From: Elstera sp044372965
Lineage (GTDB): Bacteria; Pseudomonadota; Alphaproteobacteria; Elsterales; Elsteraceae
Assembly (NCBI RefSeq): GCF_044372965.1
Contig: NZ_JBILQX010000212.1
Span: 1-5,371, forward strand
DNA: 5,371 nt
Direction of reading: 5' to 3'
Program-made: the position numbers and the translations under genes
Shown: in pieces, positions 3,826 through 5,371 of the stretch
How positions within the stretch are numbered: the first letter of the stretch is position 1
Layout of the letters: each line of letters starts with the position of its first letter
The notes under the pieces: generated by a model
What the model saw: the letters and a program-made list of their open reading frames with translations, nothing else
Told to the model about the DNA's origin: nothing
The model's database searches: none

Positions 3826-5371
3826 GTGGATTGGATTCACCTCAAAAAGGACTACAGGCTGCGCTCCGATTCCAAACTCGGGTCGGTCTGCATTGCGGCC
3901 TATATTGGAGGTGAAAAAGCCGAGTGCGAATTCTCTGGCCAGAAGGTCGATTACCAACATCGTACCGACGTCGCCATGAAGGGAATTATGATTCCGGACG
4001 GTGCGCCCGACTGGATGAAAGAGCTTGAGCGGGAGGGCGTTCCGCTCCAGGAGTTCGGGCGCGTGCTCGAGCTCGAAGAGACCCGCAATATCAATCAGTA
4101 CCATCGGAAAAAATCCGCCGACATTATCGAGGGGTACCAGAACCGGGCTAAAACCGATGGCCGCTTTATCGTTGCGCTGCCGATCGAACTTGACGTTGAA
4201 CAGAACAAAGCCCTCGCTCTGGATTACCTCAAAGAGGTCTTCGCTGATCGCGGCTATGCCGTTGCCTATGCCTTCCATAGTGAAGCGAAAAACCCGCACC
4301 TTCACATCATCTCGGCAACGCGGAATGTCACCGCTGAAGGTCTAGGCGCACGCGCGCCGGGCTATAACCGAAAGGCACAACAGCGGGATAGCTTGCAACA
4401 CGAGCGCGAGCAGTTTGCGGCGATCGGCAATCGCCACCTGATGCAGCATGGCTTCCAGCCGCGCCTTGATAATCGCAGCTATGTAGCCCAGGGCATCGAT
4501 CTCGAGCCGACCGTCCACGAGGGCTATTGGGGCCGCAAACTCGCCGCCGATGGCGCGGGCTCGGAGTTGGTTTCCGAGAACGAGCGCCGCCGGGCGGAGA
4601 ACCTTGATCGGCTGCGAAGCGATCTCTCGCCGGTTATTCGTGCCGTCTCTAATCACAACGCTGTCTTTACCGAAGCCCAGCTGAAGCGCGAGTTGTTCAC
4701 GCTGGTGCGCGGGGACGAGACCGAGTTCAAGGCGCTTGAGCATGAGCTTATGGCGCACCCGCTGTTGCAGTCGGTCGGTAAGGATGTGCGCGGCAATATC
4801 CTCTATTCGACCGAAGAGCAGATTGACGGCGAAAAGAAACTCCTGGCCGATCTCGACACGCTCGCCCAGGGCCAGCGGGCCGAAGCTATCCCGCATTCGT
4901 TGGTCGAACAGGTTCTCACAGAGAAGCATGTTCAATTGTTGGACCCGGATGGAGCCGAGCAGCGCGCCGCCGTTGAGGCCGCGATCAGCCGTCACCAGCT
5001 GACGACGATCAGCGGGCGCGCGGGCACGGGGAAAACCACGCTGCTGAAGGCGGTCAACGACATCTATACCGCCGCCGGTTATGACGTTCACGGCTTCGCC
5101 TTGGCCGGGGCCGCGGCCTCTAATCTCCAAGAGGAAACCGGCATCGCCTCGATGACGCTTGATCGTCTGGCGATGCTGATGGGACGCAAGCAGCAGCTTG
5201 AAACCGACATTCGCTATTTGCTGGACGAAGGCTCGAAGCGGCGGCAGTCGCTGGAGAAGGCGCTCGCGCAGGAGGAAGCCAACGCGGCTTTTGGAATGCG
5301 GAAGGAAAAGATTACAGGCGAGGTCGCACGCTGGTCGTTCGACGCGGATATGAGCCCGAGGGTGTTCGCCC
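3826..5371 (+). CDS. traA: TraA/MobA-type relaxase-helicase (3' end beyond window)
   Basis: This relaxase nicks oriT and should unwind the transferred strand; 515 residues are present before the window ends. The GTG at 3826 is used because an in-frame TAG lies at 3805-3807 and the next Met (3976) would remove the catalytic region. The N-terminal MobA/MobL domain has IAAYIGG with candidate nucleophile Tyr26, and the metal-binding triad in HSEAKNPHLH (His151, His158, His160). Downstream, RLDNRSYVAQGIDLEPTVHEG (about 212-232) matches the conserved tail of this domain. A superfamily-1 helicase domain starts around 375, with Walker A GRAGTGKTT at 397-405 (Lys403) and GFALAGAAASNL at 423-434 matching motif Ia of TraA proteins. 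After residue 453, where relatives soon reach Walker B (DEAGM), there is instead a charged, helix-like stretch to the window end. It is divergent from the tra operon and flanks oriT. The family call is firm; the gene is cut only by the window. Confidence 0.92.
   Translation, partial: MDWIHLKKDYRLRSDSKLGSVCIAAYIGGEKAECEFSGQKVDYQHRTDVAMKGIMIPDGAPDWMKELEREGVPLQEFGRVLELEETRNINQYHRKKSADIIEGYQNRAKTDGRFIVALPIELDVEQNKALALDYLKEVFADRGYAVAYAFHSEAKNPHLHIISATRNVTAEGLGARAPGYNRKAQQRDSLQHEREQFAAIGNRHLMQHGFQPRLDNRSYVAQGIDLEPTVHEGYWGRKLAADGAGSELVSENERRRAENLDRLRSDLSPVIRAVSNHNAVFTEAQLKRELFTLVRGDETEFKALEHELMAHPLLQSVGKDVRGNILYSTEEQIDGEKKLLADLDTLAQGQRAEAIPHSLVEQVLTEKHVQLLDPDGAEQRAAVEAAISRHQLTTISGRAGTGKTTLLKAVNDIYTAAGYDVHGFALAGAAASNLQEETGIASMTLDRLAMLMGRKQQLETDIRYLLDEGSKRRQSLEKALAQEEANAAFGMRKEKITGEVARWSFDADMSPRVFA

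Noticed and set aside
3456..3914. Open frame on the plus strand overlapping oriT and the relaxase start
   Set aside because: It overlaps the catalytic N-terminus of the relaxase in another frame and has no protein-like features.
4342..5130. 262-codon open frame on the minus strand
   Set aside because: It is antisense to the relaxase, whose motifs (HxH, Walker A) fix the real frame; the antisense is open because of GC-biased codon use.

Overview
The window looks like the DNA-processing (Dtr) end of a conjugative or mobilizable element, most likely a plasmid or integrative element of an alphaproteobacterium. The GC-rich DNA and the order traG-traD-traC, oriT, then a divergent TraA/MobA-type relaxase-helicase match the layout known from Agrobacterium Ti plasmids and related rhizobial, sphingomonad and acetic-acid-bacterial plasmids. 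The host genus cannot be fixed from sequence alone.

Layout. Positions 20-2790 hold a tightly packed leftward operon. traC (2386-2790) is a small coiled-coil protein. traD (1911 to about 2516) is a TraD-family protein that here carries two copies of its core motif. traG (20-1918) is a VirD4/TraG coupling ATPase. traC and traD overlap strongly in different frames. traG starts inside the traD stop codon behind a near-perfect Shine-Dalgarno sequence. Rightward from a GTG at 3826, and running off the window end, is a relaxase with a MobA/MobL (MOBQ-like) N-terminal nuclease domain and a superfamily-1 helicase domain. Between them lies about 1 kb (2791-3825) with no convincing gene.

That 1 kb is the most unusual part. 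Immediately left of the relaxase is a strong candidate oriT: a 10-bp inverted repeat followed, on the minus strand, by TAAGTGCGC, the core of RSF1010-type nic sites. Left of oriT are three tandem copies of a roughly 265-bp unit made of stem-loops. The stems differ in sequence between copies but stay complementary, and they share a 3-nt bulge, loop motifs and 34-nt inter-unit spacers. This pattern of compensatory change suggests selection on folded nucleic acid, either a tandem structured RNA or folded single-stranded DNA in the leading region. I do not recognise it as a known family.

Proposed working: the relaxase nicks oriT on the minus strand and stays attached to the 5' end. TraG couples the complex to a type IV secretion channel encoded outside the window. 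TraC and TraD probably act as relaxosome or transfer accessories. If nic polarity follows RSF1010, the structured repeats would be among the first single-stranded DNA to enter the recipient.
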